64,000 bases of DNA from NCBI RefSeq assembly GCF_031585635.1, contig NZ_CP134196.1:1054001-1118000 (forward strand). Reading direction: 5' to 3'. Under the pieces are notes generated by a model. It was not told the origin of the DNA. It ran no database searches and saw nothing but the letters and a program-made list of their open reading frames with translations. The position numbers and the translations under genes were made by a program. The number at the start of each line of letters is the position of its first letter. Position 1 is the first letter of the stretch. The DNA comes from Paraburkholderia sp. FT54. Its GTDB lineage: Bacteria; Pseudomonadota; Gammaproteobacteria; Burkholderiales; Burkholderiaceae. Positions 28,411 through 36,113 of this stretch are shown here, in pieces.

Positions 28411-28692
28411 TCACTGCGCGGTTTTCGGGGGATTCATCGGGTCGCCGGGCGACATCGGCGGCGGGTTGCCGTTGGCCGAATCCATGTTTTTCATGGTGGT
28501 TCCCGGCATCGGGTCAAGCGGATTCGAGACGGGATCGCCCCAACGGGTCATGCCGGCGGTCGCGGCACTGTGCGCGTTGCCTCCGCCGCTGCCGCCCTGG
28601 CCGTTGCCGCCGCCTTGAGCGAGCGCCGCACCGCTTGCCACTGAAAGCGCGGCAGCACACCCCAACATGATTTTCAGTATTGATTTGCGCAT
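28411..28692 (-). CDS. small secreted Gly/Asn/Pro-rich protein
   Basis: The 93-residue product has a clear signal peptide (MRKSILKIMLGCAAALSVA, cleavage near ALA-Q). A low-complexity mature part rich in Gly, Asn, Pro and Met follows, for example GGGNGQGGSGGGNAH and PGTTMKNMDSANGNPPPM. AAGGAG precedes the ATG at 28692. No fold is evident and I do not recognise a family; the mature part may be disordered. It lies convergent to the LMW phosphatase-like gene. Confidence 0.65.
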   Translation of the reverse strand: MRKSILKIMLGCAAALSVASGAALAQGGGNGQGGSGGGNAHSAATAGMTRWGDPVSNPLDPMPGTTMKNMDSANGNPPPMSPGDPMNPPKTAQ

Positions 28693-29004
28693 GACATTTC
28701 TCCTTGCGAGCTCATCGGCATCAGGCTCGCTGTGAGCTGGACGTATGCCGCTCGTGATTGCCATGAGCGGTCCTCGAGATGCAACGCGCAATGGCGCTGC
28801 TCTGTCCGGATATACGGCGGGCAGAGACATCTGGATGCAAACGGGGAAAAGCGCGGCAAGGCTGTGCTGTGCAACACGGGCATGCGGGGCAAGGCGCACG
28901 CGGCAGTGCGTCACACTCGTGCTGGCGAATGTGCCGAACCTGGGATTTCCCACCGAGGAAGTGCGGGGTAGTTTCTTTACGCTAGCAGCTAATGATGCAG
29001 TGGT
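28693..29004. promoter_or_regulatory. 312-bp region upstream of the secreted-protein gene
   Basis: No gene is supported. Plus-strand frames over this stretch are Cys/Arg-rich and not protein-like. The part nearest 29004 is more AT-rich (TTTCTTTACG, AATGATGCAG). I see no strong inverted repeat or terminator. Confidence 0.3.
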
Positions 29005-29331
29005 TTACCGATTGTTCGAACGCGCGAGCGGACTTCCCGCGAAGGGGTCGTTCTGCCAGTCCACACGTTTCTTCGGCTGCGGCGCAGGCGCGGGCGCGGC
29101 CGACAATTCAAAGTGGTCGATGGATTGACCTGCGCTGATTGCCTGTTTCAGCCACTGGGGCATTTCACCCTGGCCGTCCCAGCTATCTCCGGTTGCGCTA
29201 CGGTAGCGTTCAGCCTTTTGCGCGGCCGGCTCGGATGCCAGCACTGCAGCAAGGTCTTCTGGTTTGATGCCAAACTCTTCCATGCGATGGCGGAGATACG
29301 CAATCATGCTATCTCGCTTCCTTTCGTCCAT
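29005..29331 (-). CDS. H-NS family nucleoid protein
   Basis: The 108-residue product has a short N-terminal oligomerisation-type helix (MIAYLRHRMEEFGIKPEDLA) and a C-terminal H-NS DNA-binding motif: YRSATGDSWDGQGEMPQWLK followed by SAGQSIDHFEL. The tail is Pro/Ala-rich with a basic patch. Short H-NS paralogues are common in Burkholderia and silence AT-rich acquired DNA. Here it lies beside the most AT-rich part of the window, which fits. The start is either 29331 (MDERKRDS) or the ATG eight codons later; both have usable AGG-type sites. The core AT-hook residues differ from the usual R-G-R, so binding is inferred. Confidence 0.78.
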   Translation of the reverse strand: MDERKRDSMIAYLRHRMEEFGIKPEDLAAVLASEPAAQKAERYRSATGDSWDGQGEMPQWLKQAISAGQSIDHFELSAAPAPAPQPKKRVDWQNDPFAGSPLARSNNR

Positions 29332-29437
29332 AAGATATTCGTCCTTCTAAAACGTCCGGCGTTCTGTCAATTACAGATTGCAAGGAAAATCCGCGAAAGC
29401 ATCGGCCCATGTAAATGGGGGACGGCCCGCAGTGTGG

Positions 29438-29782
29438 TTATCGAATAAAGGAAATGCCAAAGGCAGCGTTTAGAAAACGTCGCTCCATATATCGCGGCGC
29501 AGCAATTAGCCGATCCGGCCGCCTATCAAATTCAGGGATGTCGATCAGTGAATGTTCAAGCGCTTCGCCGTGCGGCAAGAAAGGCTGCGTATGTCTCACG
29601 CCAGGCCTCATGCTCACAGGTGAAAAAACGGTATTGACGATGCACTGATCGCGGCAGGCCGGTTTCATCTCCACGCTCCGTCTCTCGCCGGTACTACGCG
29701 CGGGGCCGATTATTGACGTTATGTCAGCATCATAACGCACTGTGCGGCCAAAGCACGTACCGGTTTGGGTGATTTTGTACAA
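29438..29782 (-). CDS. weak hypothetical ORF
   Basis: A 114-codon frame starting at TTG 29782 (MYKITQTGTCFGRTVRYDAD...). GGAAGGGA lies right before the start but is too close for comfort. The product has four Cys and no recognisable motif or signal sequence. It is kept because the region is AT-rich, so a frame of this length is less likely by chance than elsewhere in the window. Confidence 0.25.
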   Translation of the reverse strand: MYKITQTGTCFGRTVRYDADITSIIGPARSTGERRSVEMKPACRDQCIVNTVFSPVSMRPGVRHTQPFLPHGEALEHSLIDIPEFDRRPDRLIAAPRYMERRFLNAAFGISFIR

Positions 29783-29996
29783 ATCCCTTCCATCGAACCA
29801 CTCCGGCTGCGGTCGACCGGCCCGGGTGTTCAGCGATTGAATTCCTGAATGGCCGAGCTATAAAGAAAACAGCGGAGCCAAAATCCGTGCTTCCAGCCTG
29901 CGGCGACTGATTCCGGCCAGCCGCGCAAACGCGTCCGACATCGGTTGCAGGTCTGGCAACTCATTATTCGTTTAGTTCGATGACTCGCCGCAGCAG

Positions 29997-30020
29997 TTGG
30001 CATTGGCATTGGCATTGGCA
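29997..30020 (+). repeat. tandem hexanucleotide repeat (TTGGCA)4
   Basis: Four exact copies of TTGGCA run head to tail, about 97 bases before the secreted-protein start at 30117. The unit is six bases, so copy-number change would not shift a reading frame, but it could alter promoter spacing. Confidence 0.85.
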
Positions 30021-30116
30021 TCGACTCGTCCGTCGGCCCATTGGGCACCTCGCTTTTTTCGCGGATCAATTCTTTGGAGGACGAAAACTGCTGCGCCGGA
30101 TTCAAGGAGTCTGGAC

Positions 30117-30434
30117 ATGAAACTACGACTATTGATGGCGCTCGCCAGCGCCGTGCTGTTTCTGGTACCGAAAACAGTGGCCGCGCTGGACAGTCAGGGC
30201 CAGCAGGGCTCCGGCGTGTCGGGCCGCGCGCTGATGCAACAGAACGCGAACGAATCGGCGCAAGCGACGACCGACATGCCGTTCAGCGAATCGGGACAGG
30301 GCACGGCCGGCGCCCAGCCGGTGCGGAACGTGTCGTATGGCGGCGTCGCCGCGGGGCAATCGGAAGCGGGCGGCCGGCAGAGCCAGCCGTGCACGTCTTC
30401 CGGGCCTCAATGCAGAATCTATTTTGGTCAGTGA
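30117..30434 (+). CDS. small secreted protein, hypothetical
   Basis: The 105-residue product begins MKLRLLMALASAVLFLVPKT and is cleaved near TVA-AL, a clear signal peptide. The mature part is Gln/Ser/Gly-rich (LDSQGQQGSGVSG), with two Cys near the end (QPCTSSGPQCRIYFGQ) that could form a disulfide loop. AAGGAG sits before the ATG. No family recognised. It is one of three small exported proteins between 27.4 and 30.4 kb. Confidence 0.7.
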   Translation: MKLRLLMALASAVLFLVPKTVAALDSQGQQGSGVSGRALMQQNANESAQATTDMPFSESGQGTAGAQPVRNVSYGGVAAGQSEAGGRQSQPCTSSGPQCRIYFGQ

Positions 30435-30494
30435 CAGATCCATCTTTGGGAAGGCGGTGCGCAGCAGCAGGCGCCGCTTCCCGTCACGCCGCCG

Positions 30495-30776
30495 TCAGGC
30501 GAGCGCCATGTTTTTCAACGAGTGCTGCGGCTGATCGGCGCACTCGCCGAAACGACCCATCATCGTGTTGAAACCCTGTCCTTCCACGGCGGCGCGCTCG
30601 GTGAAACCGCGGAATTCATCCAGCAGTGCGCGCCACGACGCCTGCCAGCGCGTTTCCTTGATGCACGTCCCCGATGAATCCGCAATGCGCAGCACGCCGT
30701 TGTCCGGATAGAAAGTGACCGTGAGCGGCATGCCGTCGATCACGCAAGTGGCGGTGCAGGGGCGGGTGGTAACCAT
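30495..30776 (-). CDS. hypothetical protein
   Basis: The 93-residue product (MVTTRPCTATCVIDGMPLTV...) has two Cys close together at the N terminus (C-x3-C), beta-like segments (LTVTFYPDNGVLRIAD) and a helical part (WRALLDEFRGFTERAAVEGQ). GAGGACA precedes the ATG. I do not recognise a family; no signal peptide or membrane segment. It is convergent with the secreted-protein gene at 30117. Confidence 0.5.
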   Translation of the reverse strand: MVTTRPCTATCVIDGMPLTVTFYPDNGVLRIADSSGTCIKETRWQASWRALLDEFRGFTERAAVEGQGFNTMMGRFGECADQPQHSLKNMALA

Positions 30777-30998
30777 GGGCGATGTCCTCGTTCTTGATGA
30801 GCAGGTGAGAGTGCGTTAAACGCTGACGTGGGCTTCAGCAAGCGTCGTGCCCAAGCGACGCTCACGCTGCGGCATGCGCTGTCGCGTCATTCGTACGCAG
30901 AGGCAGGCGCGGCATCCGCACCAATAACCCCACGCGCCGCTGCAATTTTCCGGAGGCGTCAGCGAGGGATTTAATACGATGTTATGGTGTAGTCCATT

Positions 30999-31073
30999 CG
31001 GGTTTTCACCCGCTGATTTTGCAGACCGCAATCGCGTCACCTCCGGCAAGCAGGCCCATATGGCCTGCTTTTT
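30999..31073 (+). promoter_or_regulatory. possible 5' leader attenuator ahead of the MFS gene
   Basis: Two hairpins lie before the MFS start at 31160. The first is CGGGT-TTTC-ACCCG (30999-31012). The second is a terminator: AGCAGGCC (31049-31056), loop CATAT, GGCCTGCT (31062-31069), then further T to 31073. No plus-strand gene ends here (the gene at 30495-30776 is on the other strand), so the terminator probably lies in the MFS leader or ends a short RNA. I could not match a known riboswitch. Confidence 0.45.
31049..31073 (+). terminator. intrinsic terminator, 87 bases before the MFS gene
   Basis: An 8-bp perfect stem (AGCAGGCC/GGCCTGCT) with a 5-base loop is followed by a run of T starting at the last stem base. 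It reads on the plus strand and has no plus-strand protein gene directly upstream; the nearest one ends at 30434. Confidence 0.75.
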
Positions 31074-31159
31074 CAATCGTGCCGGGCGGTCTGCGAATGG
31101 ATCAGTGCGGTGTGGCCGCTCCAATCCCATCCGTTGTTAAGAGACTCGCAAACAATACT

Positions 31160-32407
31160 ATGTTGATCGAAGACAATCTGCCCGCGAGCGCTGCCTCGCT
31201 GGACGATGGCGCCTCGTCGTCCCTGCGTTCATGGTTGGCTGTGGTGGCTGTCGCCATCGGCGCTTTCGCTTTTGTGACGACCGAGTTTTTGCCGGTCGGA
31301 CTGTTGCCGCGCGTCGCCGCGGATCTGGGCGTGTCGTCGGGCATGGCCGGCCTGATGGTCACCGTCCCCGGCGTCATTGCGGCCATTTCAGCGCCAGGTC
31401 TGATGCTGGTGGCGGGGCGCATGGATCGCCGGCGCGTCTTTCTTTTACTCACGACATTGCTGCTGGCGTCGAATCTGATTTCCGCTTTTGCGCCGAACTT
31501 TCTCTGCATGCTGCTCGGGCGCGCGTTGCTCGGCGCCGCCCTGGGCGGTTTCTGGACGCTGGCCACGGCGGCCTCCGGGCGGCTCGTCAAGCCGAAGGAT
31601 TCGGCGCGGGCCATGGCGACGATCCTCACCGGCGTGACCTGCGCCACGGTGATCGGCGTGCCACTCGGCACGTTCATCGCGAGCTTCGCCTCATGGCGCG
31701 TGTCGTTCATGGCGACCGGCGTGCTGGTCGCTGTCGCGCTGGTTGCACAGTTCCTCCTGGTGCCGGCTTTGCCGTCGACCGCCGCGCTGCGTCTGCGCGA
31801 TCTGGCGGCGCTGCTGCGTCGGCCGCATCCGCGGCGGAGCCTGCTGATGGTGGCGCTCGCCTTCGGCGCGCATTTCTCCTCGTACACGTACATCACGCCG
31901 TTCCTGCTGCACAACGCAGATCTGGACATGTCGACCATCACGTGGCTGCTGCTTGGATTCGGCATGATCGGGTTCATCTCGAACTTCGCCGTTTCGTCGA
32001 CAGTGACGCGCAATCTGAAAATGTCGCTCGGCGCGGTGATTTCGCTGTTGATGTTCGCGCTGGTGTTGCTGCCGTTGCTGCAGCATTCAACGATTGGCGT
32101 CGCGGCGCTGGTGCTCGCGTGGGGCATCGCCTTCGGCGCGTTGCCGCTGTGCCTCAGCATCTGGATTCAGCGCGCCACGCCGGACTCGCCCGAAGCCGGC
32201 TCGGCATTGTTCGTGAGCATCATTCAGGTGGCGATTGCGCTGGGGTCGCTGGTAGGCGGACTGGTGGTCGACCATGTTGGTATTTCGGCCGATTTTCTGC
32301 TCGGCAGCGGCCTCGGGTTGCTCGGGCTCGCCGCGCTGGCGAGCTTTGGCCGCGGCGAAAAGGCTGTCGTCGCCGAGGCGGTGGCTTCCCCGGTGTGCAC
32401 GGATTAG
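31160..32407 (+). CDS. MFS transporter, DHA1 family (purine/arabinose efflux-like)
   Basis: The 415-residue product has twelve predicted membrane helices. DHA1 marks include GAFAFVTTEFLPVGLLP in the first helix and the loop 2-3 motif MLVAGRMDRRRV. The TEFLPVGLLP pattern is typical of the AraJ/SotB/NepI efflux group, which exports sugars, purine nucleosides or drugs. The ATG at 31160 fits, with the N-terminal 30 residues cytoplasmic. A hairpin-terminator lies in its leader. It is followed by the LprI-like gene 66 bases later. Substrate not known. Confidence 0.88.
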   Translation: MLIEDNLPASAASLDDGASSSLRSWLAVVAVAIGAFAFVTTEFLPVGLLPRVAADLGVSSGMAGLMVTVPGVIAAISAPGLMLVAGRMDRRRVFLLLTTLLLASNLISAFAPNFLCMLLGRALLGAALGGFWTLATAASGRLVKPKDSARAMATILTGVTCATVIGVPLGTFIASFASWRVSFMATGVLVAVALVAQFLLVPALPSTAALRLRDLAALLRRPHPRRSLLMVALAFGAHFSSYTYITPFLLHNADLDMSTITWLLLGFGMIGFISNFAVSSTVTRNLKMSLGAVISLLMFALVLLPLLQHSTIGVAALVLAWGIAFGALPLCLSIWIQRATPDSPEAGSALFVSIIQVAIALGSLVGGLVVDHVGISADFLLGSGLGLLGLAALASFGRGEKAVVAEAVASPVCTD

Positions 32408-32473
32408 TTGTCGGGTATCGGTCTAGCCGTTCAGCCCGTGCGCACGGCAATTCAACTGGAACGCAAAAGCGTG

Positions 32474-32845
32474 ATGAATAGACAACGCGCTCAAGGCACC
32501 AAGCGGCACTGGCGATGGGCGCTGTTGGCAATGATTACGCTCGGCTCCGCTTCTGCGTTCGCTGCCGGCTTCGACTGCGGCCGGGCACGGTCGCCGGACG
32601 AGAAGGCGGTGTGCGCATCCCGGCAACTGAGCGAGATGGACGTCGAGATGTCGGTGCGCTACCAGATGCTGACCGGGCTGGTTGCCATGGGCGCGCGCGG
32701 CGACATGCAGGACGAGCAGCAGGCGTGGCTGAAGTCGAGAAAAGCGTGCGGCGCCAGACAGCCGTGTCTGCTCGATGCATACCGGCGACGCATCGGGACG
32801 CTCAAGGACGAATACGCCCGGCTCGCGAGCCGTGGGCCGTTTTGA
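32474..32845 (+). CDS. secreted LprI/DUF1311-like protein
   Basis: The 123-residue product has a signal peptide (RHWRWALLAMITLGSASAFA, cleavage AFA-AG). The mature part has FDCGRARSPDEKAVCASRQLS, the DUF1311/LprI signature in which two Cys lie about a dozen residues apart, and a third and fourth Cys later (RKACGARQPCLLDAYRRR). LprI of Mycobacterium inhibits lysozyme; most DUF1311 proteins have no proven role. It is periplasmic by prediction. The start at 32474 gives a proper signal; an open frame starts earlier right after the MFS stop. Confidence 0.75.
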   Translation: MNRQRAQGTKRHWRWALLAMITLGSASAFAAGFDCGRARSPDEKAVCASRQLSEMDVEMSVRYQMLTGLVAMGARGDMQDEQQAWLKSRKACGARQPCLLDAYRRRIGTLKDEYARLASRGPF

Positions 32846-33095
32846 GCTGGCGGCGCTGCTGCGTGAAGCAAGGCGTTTAGTACAGACGCGGTACAGAAGC
32901 TTGACTCCAGGATCGGAATGGCACGATCGACGGCGAACAGGGCGTGTCCATCCCAACCAAATGGCTGCTTTGGTCGCGACACTTCCCGCCCGCCGTCGCC
33001 GCCTCGGGCTCGCAACCGAACGTATCCCGCACCCCGCAGTCTCAACGGGTTACGATGAAAATCTTCCGCTGCCCTCCCATCCGATTCAGGTCCCG
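32846..33095. other. 250-bp gap between the LprI-like and acyltransferase genes
   Basis: I see no gene, terminator or strong promoter here. Open frames through it are in phase with the acyltransferase but do not look like protein. CAGG lies before the ATG at 33096. Confidence 0.3.
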
Positions 33096-33806
33096 ATGCG
33101 CTCAAATTTCACCAAATGGCTTTTTATCGTCTACCTGCTCGGTAGCGGGACGCTATATTCAATCATCATCCTGCTTCTGTTTCCTTTTGTCGGGCGGGCT
33201 GGACGTTACTGGCTTGCAAAGCAGTGGTGTCGGGCGCTGGTTTTTGTCATGCGTTGGCTACCCGGCGTTTCATGTTCGATAGACGGGCTCGACAACCTTC
33301 CCGACGGTCCGGCGATCATCTTGTGCCGTCATGAATCGACCTGGGAAACGCTCGCATTTCTCGCGCTTTTTCCGCGCCGCATCAGCTTTGTATTCAAGGA
33401 AGATCTTCTGCGCATCCCGTTCTTCGGCTGGGTGCTGCGTGGCCTCGATATGGTCAGCCTGAACCGCGGCTCCGCGCGGCAGGCTCACCAGGCCGTGACG
33501 AAGGAAAGCGCGGAGAGGCTGGCAAAGGGCGATGTCGTCGTCATTTTCCCGGAGGGAACCCGGGTGGCGCACGATGCGCCGTTGCGAATGACGTCCGGCG
33601 GCGTTCGGCTGGCGTGCGCGACCGGCGTGCCGGCTGTTCCCGTCGTGTTGAACGCGGGCAAGGTCTGGCCGACGAAAGGCTGGCCTGACGGCCGCGGGCA
33701 TATTCGCGTGGTGGTCGGGCCGGCACTGTCTCCGCGGGACATGACACAGCAGGAATTGAGTCACGCTGTTCACGAGTGGATGAAGAACGAACTGCTGCGG
33801 CTTTGA
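33096..33806 (+). CDS. 1-acyl-sn-glycerol-3-phosphate acyltransferase (PlsC-like)
   Basis: The 236-residue product is an inner-membrane acyltransferase, probably making phosphatidate from lysophosphatidate. It has an N-terminal membrane helix (LFIVYLLGSGTLYSIIILLL). The catalytic His is in AIILCRHESTWETLAF, with His-x4-Glu where many PlsC proteins have Asp. The substrate-binding FPEGTRVAHD follows about 70 residues later. NRGSARQAHQAV and GVPAVPVVLNAGKVWP are further family blocks. The HESxWET form is common in Burkholderiales. Start 33096 chosen for its membrane helix and CAGG. Acyl donor unknown. Confidence 0.88.
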   Translation: MRSNFTKWLFIVYLLGSGTLYSIIILLLFPFVGRAGRYWLAKQWCRALVFVMRWLPGVSCSIDGLDNLPDGPAIILCRHESTWETLAFLALFPRRISFVFKEDLLRIPFFGWVLRGLDMVSLNRGSARQAHQAVTKESAERLAKGDVVVIFPEGTRVAHDAPLRMTSGGVRLACATGVPAVPVVLNAGKVWPTKGWPDGRGHIRVVVGPALSPRDMTQQELSHAVHEWMKNELLRL

Positions 33807-33931
33807 CGATTTGAAGGCCAGATGTGACTGAACCGATCATCGGGACAACCCGCGCCTGGCGTACCGGTCGATTGAATTGGAACCCAATTGAGCATAAGGT
33901 GATTGCTCCCCAAGTCCAATCGGAGTCCGGT

Positions 33932-35053
33932 ATGCGATGTCTTGCAATGACTGCGGCCGCATTGATGGCCGCTGGTTTCACCCTGTCCGCGAGTGCCCAG
34001 GTTGTCGTCACCATCGGTCATTCGGCGCCGCTCACGGGCCCGCAGGCACCGAACGGCAAGGACAACGAGAACGGGGCGCGGTTGGCCATCGACGAGTTGA
34101 ACAAGGCGGGCGTCACCGTCGCGGGTCAGAAGGTCACCTTCAAGCTCGACTCGCAAGACGATCAGGCTGACCCGAAGATTGGCGTGCAGGTTGCCCAGAA
34201 ACTGGTCGACAGCGGCGTGGTGGCTGTCGTCGGGCCATATAACTCGGGCGTGGCGATTCCCGCCTCGCGCGTCTACAACGCCGGAAATGTGCCGATGCTG
34301 CCGGTTGCATCGAACCCGGCGCTAACCAAGCAGGGCTTCAAGAACATCTTCCGTATCGGCGCGAGCGATGAGCAACTGGGCGGCACGATGGGGCAGTTCG
34401 CCGCGAAGACGTTGAAGGCCAAAACCGCCGCCGTGATCGACGACCGCACGGCGTACGGTCAGGGCGTCGCCGAACAGTTCGTGAAGGTCGCCAAGGCGAA
34501 CGGCATTCAGATTGTGGACCAGGAGTTCACCAACTCGTCGGCGACCGACTTCCTCGGCATTCTGACGACCATCAAGGCCAAAAATCCCGACGTGATTTTC
34601 TTCGGCGGGTACGCGGCGCAAGGCGCGCCGATGGCCAAACAGATGCGCCAGCGCGGACTGCGGGCGAAGCTGCTCGGTGGCGACGGCATCTGCTCGGCCG
34701 ACATGGGCAAGGTCGCGGGCGACGCCGCATCGATCGTCTACTGCGCGCAGGGTGGCATCGCGCTGGAGAAGACAGCGGGCGGCCGCGAGTTTCTGCAAAA
34801 GTACAAGGCGGCCTACAACATCGATACGCAGGTCTACGCCGTGAGCTATTACGACGGTGTGAAGCTGCTGGCCGACGCGATGGTGAAGGCCGCAACGACA
34901 ACGGACAAGGCCAAGCTGACCGCCCAACTCGCGAAGGAAAACTATAAGGGCGTCGCGGGCACCTATTCGTTCGACGAGTTCGGCGACCTGAAGGGCGCGC
35001 CGACCACCGTGTACGTCATCAAGAACGGCTTGCCGGCCCCTTACGGAGAGTAA
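33932..35053 (+). CDS. branched-chain amino acid-type ABC transporter substrate-binding protein
   Basis: The 373-residue product is a periplasmic LivJ-type binding protein: signal peptide (MTAAALMAAGFTLSASAQVV), then TIGHSAPLTGPQAPNGKDNE and GARLAIDELN, VVAVVGPYNSGVAIPASRVY, IDDRTAYGQGVAEQFVK and a late TYSFDEFGDLKG. No permease or ATPase genes flank it, so its transporter is encoded elsewhere. It lies 33 bases before the proline-racemase-like gene. This suggests an imino acid such as a hydroxyproline as ligand (inference from context). The start at 33932 follows CGGAG. Confidence 0.88.
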   Translation: MRCLAMTAAALMAAGFTLSASAQVVVTIGHSAPLTGPQAPNGKDNENGARLAIDELNKAGVTVAGQKVTFKLDSQDDQADPKIGVQVAQKLVDSGVVAVVGPYNSGVAIPASRVYNAGNVPMLPVASNPALTKQGFKNIFRIGASDEQLGGTMGQFAAKTLKAKTAAVIDDRTAYGQGVAEQFVKVAKANGIQIVDQEFTNSSATDFLGILTTIKAKNPDVIFFGGYAAQGAPMAKQMRQRGLRAKLLGGDGICSADMGKVAGDAASIVYCAQGGIALEKTAGGREFLQKYKAAYNIDTQVYAVSYYDGVKLLADAMVKAATTTDKAKLTAQLAKENYKGVAGTYSFDEFGDLKGAPTTVYVIKNGLPAPYGE

Positions 35054-35086
35054 CGGCAAGCCACCCATTCACTTCATGAAGCAAAC

Positions 35087-36094
35087 ATGAAAATTTCACG
35101 CACTATCCAGACTGTTGAAGTTCACACCGGCGGCGAGGCATTCCGCATTGTCACCAGCGGCTTGCCGCGTCTGCCTGGCGACACGATCGTCAAGCGGCGC
35201 GCATGGCTGAAGGAAAACGCCGACGAGATCCGCCGGGCGTTGATGTTCGAACCGCGTGGGCACGCGGATATGTACGGCGGGTATCTGACGGAGCCGGTCA
35301 GCCCCAATGCCGACTTCGGCATCATCTTCCTTCACAACGAAGGCTACAGCGACCATTGCGGCCATGGCGTCATCGCGCTGTCGACGGCAGCGGTCGAACT
35401 GGGTTGGGTTCAGCGTGAAATACCCGAAACGCGCGTCGGCATCGACGCGCCGTGCGGGTTCATCGAAGCATTCGTGAAGTGGGATGGCGAGCATGCCGGC
35501 AACGTTCGCTTCGTCAACGTGCCGTCGTTTATCTGGAAGCAGGACGTGACCGTCGAGACGCCGTCGTTCGGTTCGGTGACGGGCGATATCGCGTTCGGCG
35601 GCGCGTTCTACTTTTACACCGACGGCGAGCCGCATGGTCTCGCGGTGCGGGAGTCGTCGGTGGAAGAACTTATCCGCTTTGGTGCTGAAGTCAAGCAGGC
35701 TGCGAACAAGGCGTTTCCTGTCGAGCATCCCGACATTCCCGAGATCAACCACATCTACGGCACCATCATTGCGAACGCACCGCGGCATGCGGGCTCGACG
35801 CAAGCCAACTGCTGTGTGTTTGCCGATCGCGAGGTGGACCGTTCACCGACCGGCTCCGGAACCGGAGGCCGGGTCGCGCAGCTTTATTTGCGTGGGAAAC
35901 TGGGCAAGGACGACACGCTGGCGAACGAGTCGATTATCGGCACCGTGTTCAAAGGGCGCGTCCTGAGTGAAACGACGGTGGGCGATTTCAAGGCCGTCAT
36001 TCCGGAAGTCGAAGGCAATGCGTTTGTCTGCGGCTTCGCGACCTGGATCGTCGACGAGCGTGACCCGCTCACCTACGGATTCCTGGTTCGATAG
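35087..36094 (+). CDS. proline racemase-like protein, probable trans-3-hydroxy-L-proline dehydratase
   Basis: The 335-residue product has the proline racemase fold. The first catalytic position is Cys 91 (SDHCGHGVIAL). The second, normally the Cys of DRSPCGTGT in racemases and 4-hydroxyproline epimerases, is Thr 255 (DRSPTGSGTGG). In this family a Cys/Thr pair marks trans-3-hydroxy-L-proline dehydratases, which form pyrroline-2-carboxylate. That assignment is established for characterised members and is applied here by residue. No racemase, epimerase or ketimine reductase gene is nearby. The binding protein just upstream likely delivers the substrate. Cytoplasmic; AAGCAAAC spacing gives a weak ribosome-binding site. 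Confidence 0.8.
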   Translation: MKISRTIQTVEVHTGGEAFRIVTSGLPRLPGDTIVKRRAWLKENADEIRRALMFEPRGHADMYGGYLTEPVSPNADFGIIFLHNEGYSDHCGHGVIALSTAAVELGWVQREIPETRVGIDAPCGFIEAFVKWDGEHAGNVRFVNVPSFIWKQDVTVETPSFGSVTGDIAFGGAFYFYTDGEPHGLAVRESSVEELIRFGAEVKQAANKAFPVEHPDIPEINHIYGTIIANAPRHAGSTQANCCVFADREVDRSPTGSGTGGRVAQLYLRGKLGKDDTLANESIIGTVFKGRVLSETTVGDFKAVIPEVEGNAFVCGFATWIVDERDPLTYGFLVR

Positions 36095-36113
36095 ATCAGA
36101 CGAGCGACGAAGC

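Larger units (their letters stand above)
29332..30116. other. 785-bp AT-richer region with one weak ORF and a hexamer repeat
   Basis: No well-supported gene lies here apart from the weak ORF at 29438-29782. The stretch is more AT-rich than its surroundings and has poor codon bias in all frames. A tandem repeat of TTGGCA (four units) is at 29997-30020. AAGGAG lies upstream of the ATG at 30117. It may be remnant or acquired DNA. Confidence 0.4.

Noticed and set aside
29830..30105. Minus-strand frame with an M-P-M-P-M-P run
   Set aside because: The run is only the translation of the TTGGCA tandem repeat; start is TTG without good support and the rest is not protein-like.
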